Source: Jackrogersella multiformis (taxonomy: Eukaryota > Ascomycota > Sordariomycetes > Xylariales > Hypoxylaceae). Taken from it: 64,000 nt of DNA. The DNA is taken from contig CADCXD010000003.1 in NCBI GenBank assembly GCA_902806575.1, positions 62,001 to 126,000 on the forward strand. The letters run 5' to 3'. Made by a program: the position numbers and the translations under genes. The notes beneath the pieces were generated by a model. It ran no database searches and was not told where the DNA came from. It was given only the letters and a program-made list of their open reading frames with translations. The number at the start of each line of letters is the position of its first letter. The first letter of the stretch is position 1. Below, in pieces: positions 13,740-24,799 of this stretch.

Positions 13740-14210
13740 ATGTGCGTCGATGAAACCCCTGATAACAATGAGGTCCAGAACTCGCAGGACAGCAACGAGA
13801 GTCAAATCGCATTCGAGACCACTTCAGCCGACGAACTTGACGATCTTGAACAATCCGAGGCCGTTACCCATACATCCATATCGGTGCCGAAGGAGCTTCG
13901 AGACGACTTAATTCACGTAAGCAGATATGGAGGGAGAGTCAATAAGCCTGACATCATTGCTGAGCTTATCAAGCTTTGCTGCGGGATTAAAGATTGCACC
14001 GACACGAATGTTCTAGCCGCCCAGATCAACATTGGAAAGAAATACTGTGCTGCTTTGGAGGAGAATTACAAGATCAGACAAGACTCGTCTCATTTGAATG
14101 AGCAGAATCTCCGACGTATCGCTAACCAGGCTTTACTGTACTTGTATAGAAAGGAATTATTGGACCGAGTGCAGCCTAGGTACCAACGAAAGGCCTACAT
14201 GGATAGGTAG
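13740..14210 (+). CDS. Hypothetical protein, 156 aa
   Basis: The ORF starts at an ATG but the same frame is open back to about 13,533 without a Met, encoding a hydrophilic Lys/Pro-rich stretch (GKGPGAKPPAGEKTKL). A spliced upstream exon is therefore possible. The first 45 residues are acidic and Ser/Thr/Asn-rich and probably disordered. The rest (from ISVPKELRDDLIHVSR) looks helical, with KPDIIAELIKLCCG and a Leu/Arg-rich C-terminus. There is no signal peptide or membrane segment. I do not recognise a family. It is transcribed away from the small minus-strand gene. Confidence 0.45.
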   Translation: MCVDETPDNNEVQNSQDSNESQIAFETTSADELDDLEQSEAVTHTSISVPKELRDDLIHVSRYGGRVNKPDIIAELIKLCCGIKDCTDTNVLAAQINIGKKYCAALEENYKIRQDSSHLNEQNLRRIANQALLYLYRKELLDRVQPRYQRKAYMDR

Positions 14211-14923
14211 TCAAGGTAGTCAATAATATATTGACGGGGACACACATAAAAACCTCCTTAAAGTAGTTGAGAAATGCCCCTAATGGACCCTATACTATAT
14301 TTCTAACTTAATCCTTTTGTCTCGTATCCGAGTATAGAAGGACTGCTTGGTGGGATATCTCCAAAGAGTGGATCCCGATCTGTTTTCCATGGACACTAAC
14401 CCAACCCTGCCACAAAATCCCACCTGAACAACAATGCTCTCGGAGTAAAGAATTTATGAAAGCATACAAAGCAAATGACAAACTGGGGATATGTCACGCT
14501 GGCATATGTGCAGGATTCCGGGGTTTCGTCTGGATTCCGAGTCTGAGGGAGTGGAGAGAAGTGGGTAAGTGAAGGCCTAAAGCAGTATAAGTAAAGGCTG
14601 GATGAGGAGTATCGTGTCGCCTACCCCACGTTCCCCCCCGGCAGATTAATATCGACCAATAACGCATCGAGAGGATAAATGCCGAATCGGGGCCCCGAGG
14701 TGTGTAATAGCTAGCTGTTTATTCGGTTGACGAGCAACATAATAAGATTCCCGCTCTCCCCAGACAGGTAGCTCTAGGATCCGAGTAAATATGGCCACGA
14801 GCTCCCTCTATTCACTTGCCACCTAAAGTCAGGACTACCTCAGTTCGATTTTTATTTATTTTTACCTTTTTTGCCAGCTCCTTTTCACCCTTCAGGGGTA
14901 GGTGCATACTTAGGTATATTGAT
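14211..14923. other. Gene-free interval upstream of the P450
   Basis: No convincing ORF. An ATG at 14,791 opens only ten codons. The frame of the P450 first exon is open from about 14,816 but has no ATG before 14,924. This interval presumably holds the P450 promoter; I see no recognisable element. Confidence 0.5.
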
Positions 14924-16848
14924 ATGCTATTCGACCAACTCCTGGCTGGCCTTAGGGCTGGCAACGGAAATAAAATATTCAGCCAGATTTCAGCGTGGCA
15001 CTTGGTTACATCGATTTGTCTAATTGGTATTGTCACTTTGGTAATCGACTATGGATACGTGCTATATATGAGATCCAAGCTGGTAAGCTATGAACCCGCA
15101 GTGGTAGGATATGGAAATCTATCGAGAACTAAAATGAATCGATCTTAGCCTCCTGGTCCTTTCCCATGGCCGGTTGCTGGCAACACATTTATGCTCCCGG
15201 ATAATAAGCCATGGATATGGTTTGAGGAGCTATCCAAGAAATACGATGCCCCTCTGATCACGATATGGATTGGAAGGTGAGAGCCCCTTAACCATGAGTA
15301 GAAATAAGCGGTTAACTCTCGACTTAGGAACCCAACTATTTGGATCAACGATGCGTGGACGGCGTCGGAGCTTTTTGATAAACGCGCAGGAATATACTCA
15401 TCAAGGCCGCGGATGCTCGTATTTGCGGAGTTGGGGGCCGGCCAAGACAACCTGCTAAACATGTACACGACGAGTAGCGAGCAGCGTGATCGGTGGCGCG
15501 TCCACCGCAAGCTCATCCATCATGGTGTCGGCGTGCAGTCCGTCCGCAAATACCGGCAGTTCCAGAACAACGAGAGTCGAGTGGTCGCATACGACGTGCT
15601 CAAGGCCCCTGAGGACTACGTCAAGCATTTCGAGCGGTACGCCACGAGTGTAGTTTCTATTATCGCCTTTGGAAGGCGTGTAGAGAGCTGGGACGACCCT
15701 ATTATCACTGAGGTCATCGCCATGATGCACCTAGCCGCGGACCTGAATGTGCCCGGAAAGACATTTCCCATGCTCATGGAGACCTTCCCCTTCCTTGCCA
15801 AGTTCCCCAGCGAGATTGCCCCCTGGAAGTATGGACTGGGCAAGAAACGTGCCTTCCACTTCTTTTACGCCCTCGCGGACGAGGCAGCCAAGAAGGAAGG
15901 CCATAAGGACTCCTTTGTGAATCACTTATTCAAGGAGGGCCCGAAGTATAACCTCAAGGAAGCCGAGGTCTCGTCGCTAACCGGGAACTTATTCGGCGCC
16001 GGATCTGACACGAGTAGTAGTACCCTAATTACATTTATTCTAGCTTGCTGCGCATTCCCAGAGGCTTTAGTACCAGCATGGGAGGAGCTCGATCGCGTAG
16101 TTGGTCCGTACCGAAGTCCGACCTGGGAAGATGAGGATAACTTACCCTATGTCAAAGCTTTTGTCAAGGAAGTGCTGCGGTGGCGCTCGGTAGCCATCAT
16201 CGGAGGTCAGCCGCATGCGCCCACGCAAGATGATTACTACAAGGGTTGGTTAATTCCCAAGGGTGCTTGGATACAGGGCAACGTCTGGGCAATTCACCAC
16301 AACGAGCGCGAGTTCCCAGACCCCGATCGATTTAACCCTAATCGATTCCTCCCGGGTCATCCAGATAGCCGACCATTCCCTGGAGAAAGAGGATACATGA
16401 CCTTCGGATGGGGCCGCAGGGTGTGTTCAGGACAGGCGCTGGCTGAACAAGGCACCTGGATCACGGTAACTAGAGTATTATGGGCCTTCAATGTTCAGAA
16501 GAAGAAGCGGGCGGATGGCAGCACAATAGAGGTTGACATTTTTAACTACACGTGAGTAAATCCAGATTCGAAGAGGTCGCACTTTGTAGACACGTCTTGT
16601 AGAGAGGTAGAGAGAGAGGTACGTACTGACACCCATATAGAAACGGACTTAACATGCGGCCTCAACCGTTCGAATGCAGCATCACGCCACGCAGCGAAGA
16701 TATCCGACAGACAATAGAGCGCGAGGGTAAGCAGGCGCTTGAAGAACTAGAGCAGTACCGCGGAGAGACTAAATATCGCATGTCAACGTTTTATTCCCGA
16801 AATGACCGAGCGATGGACTTGTACGGGGACGATAAGAAAGAGACTTGA
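14924..16848 (+). CDS. Cytochrome P450 monooxygenase, four exons, 572 aa
   Basis: Exons are 14,924-15,082, 15,149-15,276, 15,328-16,551 and 16,641-16,848, with donors GTAAGC, GTGAGA and GTGAGT, all frame-consistent. The N-terminus has one membrane anchor (about residues 27-50, TSICLIGIVTLVIDYGYVLY). A PPGPFPWPVAGN hinge follows at 54-65. The I-helix oxygen-binding motif is AGSDT (320-324), the ExxR motif EVLR (377-380), then PDRFNPNRF, and the heme motif FGWGRRVCSG with Cys462. It is a microsomal haem-thiolate oxygenase of the type common in fungal secondary metabolism; the general look is that of the O-methylsterigmatocystin oxidoreductase group. Substrate unknown. All signature residues are intact. 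It could serve the terpene synthase or PKS pathway elsewhere in the window, but RIP blocks lie between. Confidence 0.9.
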
Positions 16849-16934
16849 TCTGGACCGTTATTCGTTGAAATGCTAAGTGTATTTCTGATGAAGTGTGAGA
16901 AAGGTTTTGTTGGTCGCCCATAGACAGAATTGTA

Positions 16935-17300
16935 GATACTGATACCTACCTACTTGGTACCTAGGTAGACTGGTAGAGAGAATATGCAGAGACGAGAAAT
17001 TGATTGAAAGGAACTTGGAAACATTGAAAAGAATGGATGTTGTTGTAATGGTGTTGATGATGTTGTTTTTCTTAAGTTTTGACTTCGCTTTCAAAACACA
17101 CGGGATCTTACCCAGGTACCTAGGTACTTCATCCTTCATCTTTTTGATTACATAATAGCACCATGATGTACACTACCTACCATGTAGGTACTACATACAT
17201 AGGTAGGTACCTGGTAAAGCAATTTTAAGTAGAGACCCCCCCGGTCGTTGTTGTTAGGTTAGAGTTGAGCCATCAACTACATAGGTACCAAGGTACATCA
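16935..17300. repeat. Cluster of TACCTAGGTA-type short palindromes
   Basis: The spacer between the P450 and the next gene is studded with ggtacctaggta, acctacctacttggtac, taggtaggtacctgg and similar variants. CCTAGG and GGTACC palindromes are embedded in runs of GTAGGTA. The same motif recurs in other spacers of this window but is rare in exons. Confidence 0.7.
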
Positions 17301-17418
17301 GTAATGATTCAAGATTATGTAAGCCGCTTTAGCTGGTTGGAGATCGTAATGACCTAAATTTACGGGGATTTTACCTTCTGCAGGTATCCCCTTTTTAAAA
17401 CCGCGAATCATATACACG

Positions 17419-17465
17419 ACACACACACACACTCACACACATATATATATATATACACTATATAT
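17419..17465. repeat. (AC)n(AT)n microsatellite in promoter
   Basis: An AC run at 17,419-17,440 is followed directly by an AT run at 17,441-17,454. It ends less than 30 bp before the ATG of the Rossmann-fold gene, so length changes here could alter the 5' leader. Confidence 0.85.
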
Positions 17466-17481
17466 CTAATCATCATTCAAT

Positions 17482-18381
17482 ATGCAAATAACAGAATCTA
17501 CAGCTGAGCACGACGATTATCAAGTCAGCTTACTCATTCTCGGAGCAGGTTGGACATCAACTTTTCTCATTCCACTCTTGAAGCTCGAAGGGATCAAGTA
17601 CGCGGCTACAACTACAGATGGTAGAGATGGAACAATCCGCTTCCGGTTCGATCCGGAGTCAAGCGATACGACGTCATTCAGAGCATTGCCGAGTGCCGAG
17701 ACGGCACTGATCACTTTTCCCCTCCGAGGTCACGGCCAGGCGAAGCACCTAGTGGACATGTACAAGTCCACGCACCGAACGCCCAGACAGCGCATGCCAC
17801 ACTTCGTGCAATTAGGCGCCACGAGCATTTGGACAGCTCCTACATGGCAGGATGAATCGTCGCCATATGAGCATGCCGACGCCCGCGCTATCGCAGAGGA
17901 CGAGCTGATGGCGTACTCCGGGGGCGCCGTGCTAAATCTAGCGGGCCTGTACGGAGATTCACGCCAGCCGCGCGACTGGGTAGACCGCGTGGTCAAGTCA
18001 AAGGCCGATCTGAAAGGCAAAGGCGCACTTCACGTGATTCACGGCGAGGATGTCTCCAGGGCCATCGTCGCGCTACATCGGAACTTCACGCCGGGCAAAC
18101 GCTGGCTCCTGTGCGACATGCACGTCTATGACTGGTGGGACTTGGCACAGGACTGGGCGACCCAGAATCTGCGAAATGCTGAGGGCAGCAATGGACAATC
18201 TGACATTCCAATCGCGAATGCCGAGAGGCAGAGGGAACTATTAGCTTGGGTTGGGGAACTGATGCTAGAAGAAGGCGTGCGAGCACTGCCGAGGGATACG
18301 TCTTCGATAGGCCGAGCATTAGACGGGAGGGGCTTTTGGCAGCGAATGGGTATTTGGCCAACACAAGGACGGATTAGATAA
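17482..18381 (+). CDS. NAD(P)-binding Rossmann-fold protein (atypical SDR / epimerase-like), 299 aa
   Basis: Single-exon gene. A beta-strand and glycine motif LLILGAGWTSTFL (residues 17-29, GAGWTS) near the N-terminus mark a dinucleotide-binding fold. A later GAVLNLAGLYGDSRQPRDWV segment and the HVIHGEDVSRAIVALH stretch resemble nucleoside-sugar-epimerase-like atypical SDRs such as the YeeZ group. The classical YxxxK of extended SDRs is not obvious, so catalysis is uncertain. Length fits the family. It lies tail-to-tail with the carrier gene about 100 bp downstream. Substrate unknown. Confidence 0.75.
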   Translation: MQITESTAEHDDYQVSLLILGAGWTSTFLIPLLKLEGIKYAATTTDGRDGTIRFRFDPESSDTTSFRALPSAETALITFPLRGHGQAKHLVDMYKSTHRTPRQRMPHFVQLGATSIWTAPTWQDESSPYEHADARAIAEDELMAYSGGAVLNLAGLYGDSRQPRDWVDRVVKSKADLKGKGALHVIHGEDVSRAIVALHRNFTPGKRWLLCDMHVYDWWDLAQDWATQNLRNAEGSNGQSDIPIANAERQRELLAWVGELMLEEGVRALPRDTSSIGRALDGRGFWQRMGIWPTQGRIR

Positions 18382-18479
18382 GTAACTGGCTCTTCTTCAG
18401 GCAAAGTGGTCGTAGATATATACTCGCTGATTGCCTTCGTTAGTCTATTGAATTGCAGAAAGCTGACATGATCACTCTA

Positions 18480-19533
18480 TCATAACGACTTCTCCTTGTG
18501 AATCTCTACACCCGGCGGCGCGCCAACAAGCGTCTTACATTGAGCGTAGATGACGAACTGCCCTGCAACCAAACCGCACGTCATGAAGACACGCGGGCCC
18601 AAGCCCGCCAATAGTAATCTGCGAGGGCCGAACTCCCGCGCGAGTGAGAACATCCTGCTCGTTACGCCCTGCTTCGGATCGCCTGCGCCCTTATTTATAG
18701 CTGAAAGCAACGTGTCAGCCGGGTGAGAGAGCACCGCCGCGGCTACGCCAGCAACAATGCCCGAACTCAGCTCCACCCCAGTAGATTGCAGCTGAGTCAA
18801 ATTTGCCTTCTTCTCGGGGCCAAGAGAGCGGTATAAGACCTCGACAGCAGCCTCGTGCACAGAGAACTGCCCCACCGCGTACGGCACCTGCTTGAAGAGC
18901 AGCGGCACGAAACCTGAGTAGAAACCCCGTAGACCCTCTTCCCTGGCGAGACGCATGAAGCCCGTCGTGAGGCCTGAGGCGAAGCCGCGCTGCGAGACTA
19001 GGCGGATACGCGTGGCTTCGAGCGGACATAAGGCGATGTCAGCGAAGAACTCAGCTGTCGCGCTGGCACCCAAGTAGATGGCGGTGCGCCGCTGCGTCGC
19101 CTTCTCTTGCGAGCCCGTCAGGTCGATAAACCTTTAAAAGTTAGTTATCCCAGTTGGCCAGCAAGCACTAGGCAGAAATCGAACCGTTTCTTGAAAAATT
19201 CGTATCCCGAAAATTTTGCACCGCCTTGTACGAGGTAGCCAACGGCGGTAGGACCGAAGCCCGTGAGCAGAGCCGAGGCGCCTTCTTTTGCTACTATTTG
19301 CCTGGTGGCCCTGACCATGTTGAGGCCCTTCATCGAATCGTCTACTTGAATCCTCGTCTTGACGACATCGATAGGAGTTGCAGCCTATATGCTACCTAGT
19401 TAGCCGGCGGCTGTTCATATTTCGTTGTTTAATTACTTGCCCCATGCGTAAGAGTCGCCGCGAGAGCACCAGCGCCGAAGAACTTGACGTAATCTCCGGC
19501 GCCAAAGATAGGCGTTATCCCCGAGGCACTCAT
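18480..19533 (-). CDS. MIR1: Mitochondrial phosphate carrier (SLC25A3/Mir1 family), 314 aa
   Basis: Three exons on the minus strand: 19,533-19,441, 19,384-19,185 and 19,131-18,480. The protein has three carrier repeats with signatures TPIDVVKTR (P35-D37-K40), CPLEATRIR (P134-E136-R139) and HPADTLLSAINK (P235-D237). The combination FADIALCPLEATRIRLVSQ-like second repeat and PADTLLS third repeat is typical of phosphate carriers of the inner mitochondrial membrane. Intron 1 has a GC donor (GGG|GCAAGT) and intron 2 a GTTCGA donor with a clear AACTAAC branch site. The ATG context (CACAATG) is good and the protein looks intact. A housekeeping family in a RIP-flanked island suggests a paralogue rather than the core copy, but this cannot be decided from the window. 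Confidence 0.9.
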
Positions 19534-19970
19534 TGTGGCAATACCAGCATTGACTTATAAAGAGTAGGTACGGTAAAGTCACGAAAGTATAAAACACGAA
19601 CGCATAAGCGACCACGTTTATTTTATTAGGTTTCTGTGGTGGATTACTCAGCGACAAAATACGGTCTAAATAATAATAATAATAACTGAGGAACGAGCGG
19701 CGATGTTTCCAATGGAAACTTAAAAGATTTGCTTGTTAAGCACAGATTACTGGTTTTCTACTAAATATCAACTTTAAAGATACGATGAGTCTTGGGTTCT
19801 CCCAGAGAGTGAAGTAAAGGAAGGAATTACTTATGTGTTATTTTGACGGTTCCGGTTTGACCGGCCTAAGAGAAAGCACTGACGTCATGATTTTATTCAG
19901 ATGCTTAAATCTAATCGGACGAAGCCTTGTAATACACCGGAGTTAACCGTTTTTTCTCCGGTTTTTACTC
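19534..19970. other. 5' flank of carrier gene
   Basis: No ORF is supported. It holds a short (AAT)n run at about 19,672-19,684 and the carrier promoter. Composition shifts to the RIP pattern at about 19,970. Confidence 0.45.
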
Positions 19971-20525
19971 GGGTTTCTTTTATTATTTAATTTACGTTAA
20001 ATATAAAGGTTAATATTTAATATTTTATTAACTTTTATTTATTTATACGTTAAAATTAGTAATATATTAAAATCGAAATAATATTTAAAAAAAAAAAATA
20101 TTATAATTTTTTTTTTTCGTATAATATATTTAAAATTTTCGTCCTTAATACGATAATTATAAAAAGAAATAAAAGGTTATTTATACGTTTTATTTTCGAG
20201 ATTTTAAATTTTAATATTACGAATTTTAATAAATCGAATCGTTATTACGTATATATATTAAATACGAATTATTTATTTTTTATATAAAATCGTTAAAACG
20301 TTATATTTATATTATAACGAAAAAATAAATATTTTATAAATTATTTTATTTTAGTATAATTATTTTTTATATTATTTTTTTTTAAACTTTTAAAAATTAT
20401 ATATTTATTTTTCGATAATAATTTTTTTTTAATAATAAAAAGTAATTTTAAAATTATTTAAAACTTTATATAAATATTTAAATAATTTTTATAAAGTTTT
20501 TAAATTATTTTATTAAATTATAACT

Positions 20526-20660
20526 TTATTTATTTTTATTATTTATTTATTTATATATTTATATATTTAAATATTTTAAGTATTTATTTATTTATTTATT
20601 TACTTATTTATAAATATTTATTTATTTATTTACTTATTTATTTATATATTAATATTAATA
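20526..20660. repeat. TTTA/ATTT tandem tract
   Basis: Repeated tttatttatttatttact units with occasional tatata interruptions. It is probably a RIP-decayed simple repeat or the AT end product of an older repeat. Confidence 0.7.
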
Positions 20661-20949
20661 TTTACTTATTAATATTTTTATAAAAAAACTTAAGAAATTT
20701 TTTTTATATTATATATATATATATAATAACATTTATTTAATATTAACATTTAATAAATTTATATATTTATATATTTAATTATAAACGCGTAAACTTATAA
20801 ATTTATAATAAAAAAAACAAAAAAAGAAATTTATTATTAAATTAAAATATTTATTATTAAGTTAAGGAATCTTTTTACTTATTTAAAACGTTATAATATA
20901 TATAATAATTCTTTAATATTTAAAATTATTTTTAAAAATAACATATTTT

Positions 20950-21625
20950 TATTACGGTAATTAATTAAATAGAATAATTATAAATATACGGTTAAATTAT
21001 ATAAATTATTTATAATAATATAAATATATATATAAAGTTTTATAAAATTAAAAAAATATTAAAATAAGTAAATAATTTTTTAAAGTTCGAAATTTTATTT
21101 TATATATAAATTATATAAATCTTTTCCACGTATTTTTAAAAATTTATAATTAAATTATTATATTACTTTTAAATTTACTTTTTATTAAATTATTTCATTT
21201 TATATATATGTTATTATAAAATTTATTCGTTTAATTATAATGTTTTTAATATTTATAAAAAATATTTACGTGAAATTTTATATGTAAAAATAAAACATAA
21301 AAGTTTAAACTTATATCATTAAATAAATACGTTATTTTATAACGTATAATTATAATATAATATATTTAAGTTATTAAATAATTTAATAAATTTAAAAGTA
21401 AAAATTAAAATAATATGGTTATTTAATAATGAATTTTTTAAAAAACGTAAAAAAATTATATATAATTTACATATAAAATAAAAAACTCGAACTTTAAAAA
21501 ATTATTTACTGATTTTAATATTTTTTTAATTTTATAAAGCTTTAAATATATAATAACTTTATTATAAATAATATTAAAAAATTAATTATATAATTATAAC
21601 TATTTTATTTAATAAGTTACGAATA
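20950..21625. repeat. Large palindrome of about 675 bp
   Basis: The left half aligns with the reverse complement of the right half about a common centre near 21,288. For example, taaagttcgaaattttat near 21,080 pairs with aaaaactcgaactttaaa near 21,481-21,498. The ttaaaaaaatattaaaa stretch near 21,050 pairs with ttttaatatttttttaa near 21,515-21,535. The inner arms (ttttatatgt and acataaaa) meet almost without a spacer. It resembles a foldback element or inverted duplication that was then RIP-mutated. Confidence 0.65.
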
Positions 21626-21660
21626 TAACGTTTTAATAATTTTATATAAGAAATAAATAG

Positions 21661-22290
21661 CTCGTACTTAATATGTCCGCGTAACGATAATTCGACTTAT
21701 TATATGCGAGACCTTTCTTTAGGATTAATTTTGCACGCATGTAAAAACACTTTTTAAACATTTTATTAGCCTTATATTCTCTTGGTTTTATAACTCCTTA
21801 ATAGTATAAGACTTGAAAATAAGCCATAAGCTTTAAAAACCAACCTGTTATTACACTTAAATATATAACGATAAACGATAAAAACCATGTTTCTAAGCTT
21901 CCTTATTGCCTTTTATGGATTCTCTAAAAGGGCTTAATACTAATACTTAATAAATCTTAACACGAATAGACATATTTGCCTATGGAAGGTAAACCTGTTA
22001 TTCCGTAAAAATAAAAAGCGTACACTGCTGCCCTAGTGACGGTTTCGTACCTACCTAGGTACTTTGCCAAAAATTAATTTTTATCTATAACGACGACGCG
22101 TCTTGTGTAAAATTTAACTTTACAGCAGAACAAGTAAAACGCGTCTGGAAGAAACGCGGTAGATGAGTCCCGTTATCGCACAAGTTATTAATCATTTTCT
22201 CATTCATCTTTCTTTTCTTCCTTTTCTCTTTCAACATCACTACAACCAAGCATTATTAACTCATGGTTGTTTCTATTTACGGTCTTTATT
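21661..22290. other. 5' flank of zinc-finger gene
   Basis: Composition returns to normal. One tacctacctaggtac palindrome lies at about 22,048-22,062. I see no gene. A pyrimidine-rich stretch (22,190-22,240) precedes the first exon and may be the core promoter or 5' UTR. Confidence 0.45.
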
Positions 22291-23019
22291 ATGGAGAACA
22301 AGGAGGCACCATTCCTTCCCACCGTCGCCACGGCTGCAGCCCTAGCAAAAGGGCGGACACCTTTGCCAGAGGCTCCCAGCATTCGAAGTTCTTGGACAAT
22401 CAAGTGAGTTTTCCCGAATTACATTTTACCCTGTCTCCTTCTACCTAATGTATCAAAATGATGACTCGCATTATTACCTACCTAGGTAGATGACAGTACT
22501 GATACAATGACCATTATGAGTAGACCACCGACCTACATTGGAGATGGCGCTGAAGATTCCCATGTCGCTACTATGGCCACAAAATCCAATACACCGAGCT
22601 TTATGCTAACTACCAACTTACCCATGAGAGAATCTGCCTCCGGCCCCTTGGAAGCTACCTTCCCAGCGTCAACTGCAAGCGATGAGTCATCAGTTGGCTC
22701 CAACACTCCGGTGGTCTTTATGTACGCAGGCGTCCAAGGATACGAAGTAAACGCAGATGGCGTGACCAAATTCCATTGCATCGAGTGCAATCGGGATTAT
22801 AAATATTCGGCACATAATATCAGCTCGCATCGAAACCATACACACGACTCGAACTCGAGCTATTCTCGAGTACGAAAGACCCTTCCAGTACCTATTACAT
22901 GTCAAGAAGATGGGTGCACTGGTCGCTTCCACAGGATACAGGATATAGTGGACCATTATCGCCGCACCCACAACCTGAAAGGCAGGTCAGATAGAGCACT
23001 AGCTCAGTATGGCTTTTAA
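22291..23019 (+). CDS. C2H2 zinc-finger protein, two exons, 211 aa
   Basis: Exon 1 is 22,291-22,403 (MENKEAPFLP start) and exon 2 is 22,497-23,019. The donor is AA|GTGAGT and the acceptor GACAG|T, which is the only acceptor near there that keeps frame. The first ~125 residues are Ser/Thr/Pro-rich and probably disordered. Two zinc fingers lie in the C-terminal half. The first is a divergent C-x2-C-x13-H (Cys132, Cys135). The second is canonical, CQEDGCTGRF...HYRRTH, with Cys173, Cys178, His191 and His196. It is probably a DNA-binding nuclear protein. Translation could instead start at the ATG at 22,507, which keeps both fingers. No target can be inferred. Confidence 0.6.
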
Positions 23020-23499
23020 GTCTCACAGGCACAGATAATCTCTGAGCTACATTCTGGACTGAGGCGCCACTTTGCACAATAAGCTCCTTGAGATAATAGG
23101 CTAGGTGATCTCGGGTAAGCGGCTGGAATAAGACACCAGTGATGATCAGGCCGAAGTTCTGTACCGTCAGACGCGATTCGAGAATTACGGAGAGGGCTGC
23201 GTGGGAGGTTGGCGTAAATAGAGTGTTAGGTGGCACTGAGAAATGAGGGAAGACCGATTCAGAAAGAGGCTGGGCCGGGTATGTAGTTCCTATTAGTTGG
23301 TCATGTGCCTGCTATGCGATCCCCCGATTGTTTCCTAACTCCGGTCAAGCCTATCCGATATAGAGTAAGTATATCACAGGAAGGGGTTAAAGTTCCGAAT
23401 AAATTTTATTCGTTTTAAGTCTTGTGGTTGGCTGATTCAAGTAGGTTAACCTAGTTAAGTTTCAGTGGTAGGGTGATTAATACAAAATAACCCGTAAAC

Positions 23500-24497
23500 T
23501 CAACACTGAAGTAGAAATTCCGGGCTTTTCAAGTCTACCCAACCCAAGTTAGGCTCGCTCTGTTTCCATCCTAATCTTTCCTGTACGATTTTCGAATACG
23601 TCTTAACCTCCTCCACGGGATAAGACAAGAAGCTTATCTCTTCTTGTCGATGGACACCGGTACAAGAGAACATAGCATAAACGGTACGGCTCTCGCTCTC
23701 TGCATCCTGCGTGAGTGAATTTTCGTATGCGCCACCGCCATGATATAAGCTCCCTAGCATGATGAAGGCCTCGCCTTTCTTAAGTTCTGCATTGACAACG
23801 CTCTGAGCACCAGCGGGCCCGAAATCCGGCTTCTCGTCTCCCCATAAGTGCGAGCCTGGAACGACTCGAGTCGCTCCATTTGCTTGAAAAGTATCACACC
23901 CTGGTACAAAGAGTCCTAATAGCATATCCCGATTTCGACCATAATGGGGCGCGTTCACATGGCTCGCGTGATGATTCTTGTCATCACGATGTAACCCCTG
24001 TGCCGGCGTACCAGGCGGGATATCGAACGCGATGGCAATCGACAACAAAGGGTGTGAGATGTTTACGTTTGCCTGTACCTCGGCCTTGTCGCTGTAGCCG
24101 TACCACGTCGTCGTCTCGAGTGCTAGAAAATGCTCACACAAGGCCTGATGCAGAGGATCCGCATAGAATTTCTCTCGTACAGTTTGGGATCGCATAACCA
24201 AACGAGTAACTGTCCTCGTCTTTCCCTGCAGTGCTGCGCGTAGAAACCAAATCAGTGACTTATACGTTCATGAAAAACAGACAGAGCCAGACATATTTTA
24301 TACTTACCACCAACTTGGGCCCCTTGGGAACATTTTTGTTTTTGAATCCAAGGTCTTACTTCAGCATTAGCCTGATCAATAATTGCAAGATCCGCGAAAT
24401 CCTCGATTATGACCACGCCATCCTGCTCTAGTGCTTCGATGAATTTCTCTATCCCCTCGTCCCGCCGTAGACGCCGAATATTCCTTAGTACACCCAT
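23500..24497 (-). CDS. Phytanoyl-CoA hydroxylase-type Fe(II)/2-oxoglutarate dioxygenase, 307 aa
   Basis: Two exons, 24,497-24,308 and 24,233-23,500. The donor is G|GTAAGT and the acceptor CGCAG|CA, phase 1. The N-terminus (FIEALEQDGVVIIEDFAD) is typical of PhyH proteins. The facial triad is His145 and Asp147 in QGLHRDDKNHH and His228 in SLYHGGGAYEN. The 2-oxoglutarate-binding Arg is about 246 in ESRTVYAMF. A VVPGSHLWGD segment precedes the distal His. All catalytic residues are present. Fungal members of this group, such as the verruculogen synthase and AusE type enzymes, oxidise terpenoid, alkaloid or meroterpenoid scaffolds. A role in the pathways further right is possible but unproven. It sits between two RIP blocks. 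Confidence 0.88.
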
Positions 24498-24799
24498 TAT
24501 CTAGTGCCCAACCTAGGTCTTAGGTAGTTGGAGAATCTATATATTATTACAAAATAAAATAAGGGGTTATTTAGGAAGAATTACATCATAAGTATATGCT
24601 TACCTACGTAAGTAGGTATTATGGATATTTGTCGTCGTTCATAACCGGTGTTCGAGTTTTAATAACTTAAGAAGACCGAGATCAGGTTTATCTCCATTAA
24701 CGGCGATCTGTTCCGATGATCGGAATATTCCGAAGATTGTCGAGATATTATAATTACTTACCTAAGTAAGTAGTTCCAATAATATCCATAGATCTTACC

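Larger units (their letters stand above)
19971..21660. repeat. RIP-degraded AT-rich block 2
   Basis: Same composition as block 1: A/T with residual C mostly in CG, almost no CA or TG, and no coding potential. It contains a TTTA-type tandem tract and a large palindrome, annotated separately. It separates the carrier gene from the zinc-finger gene. Confidence 0.88.
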
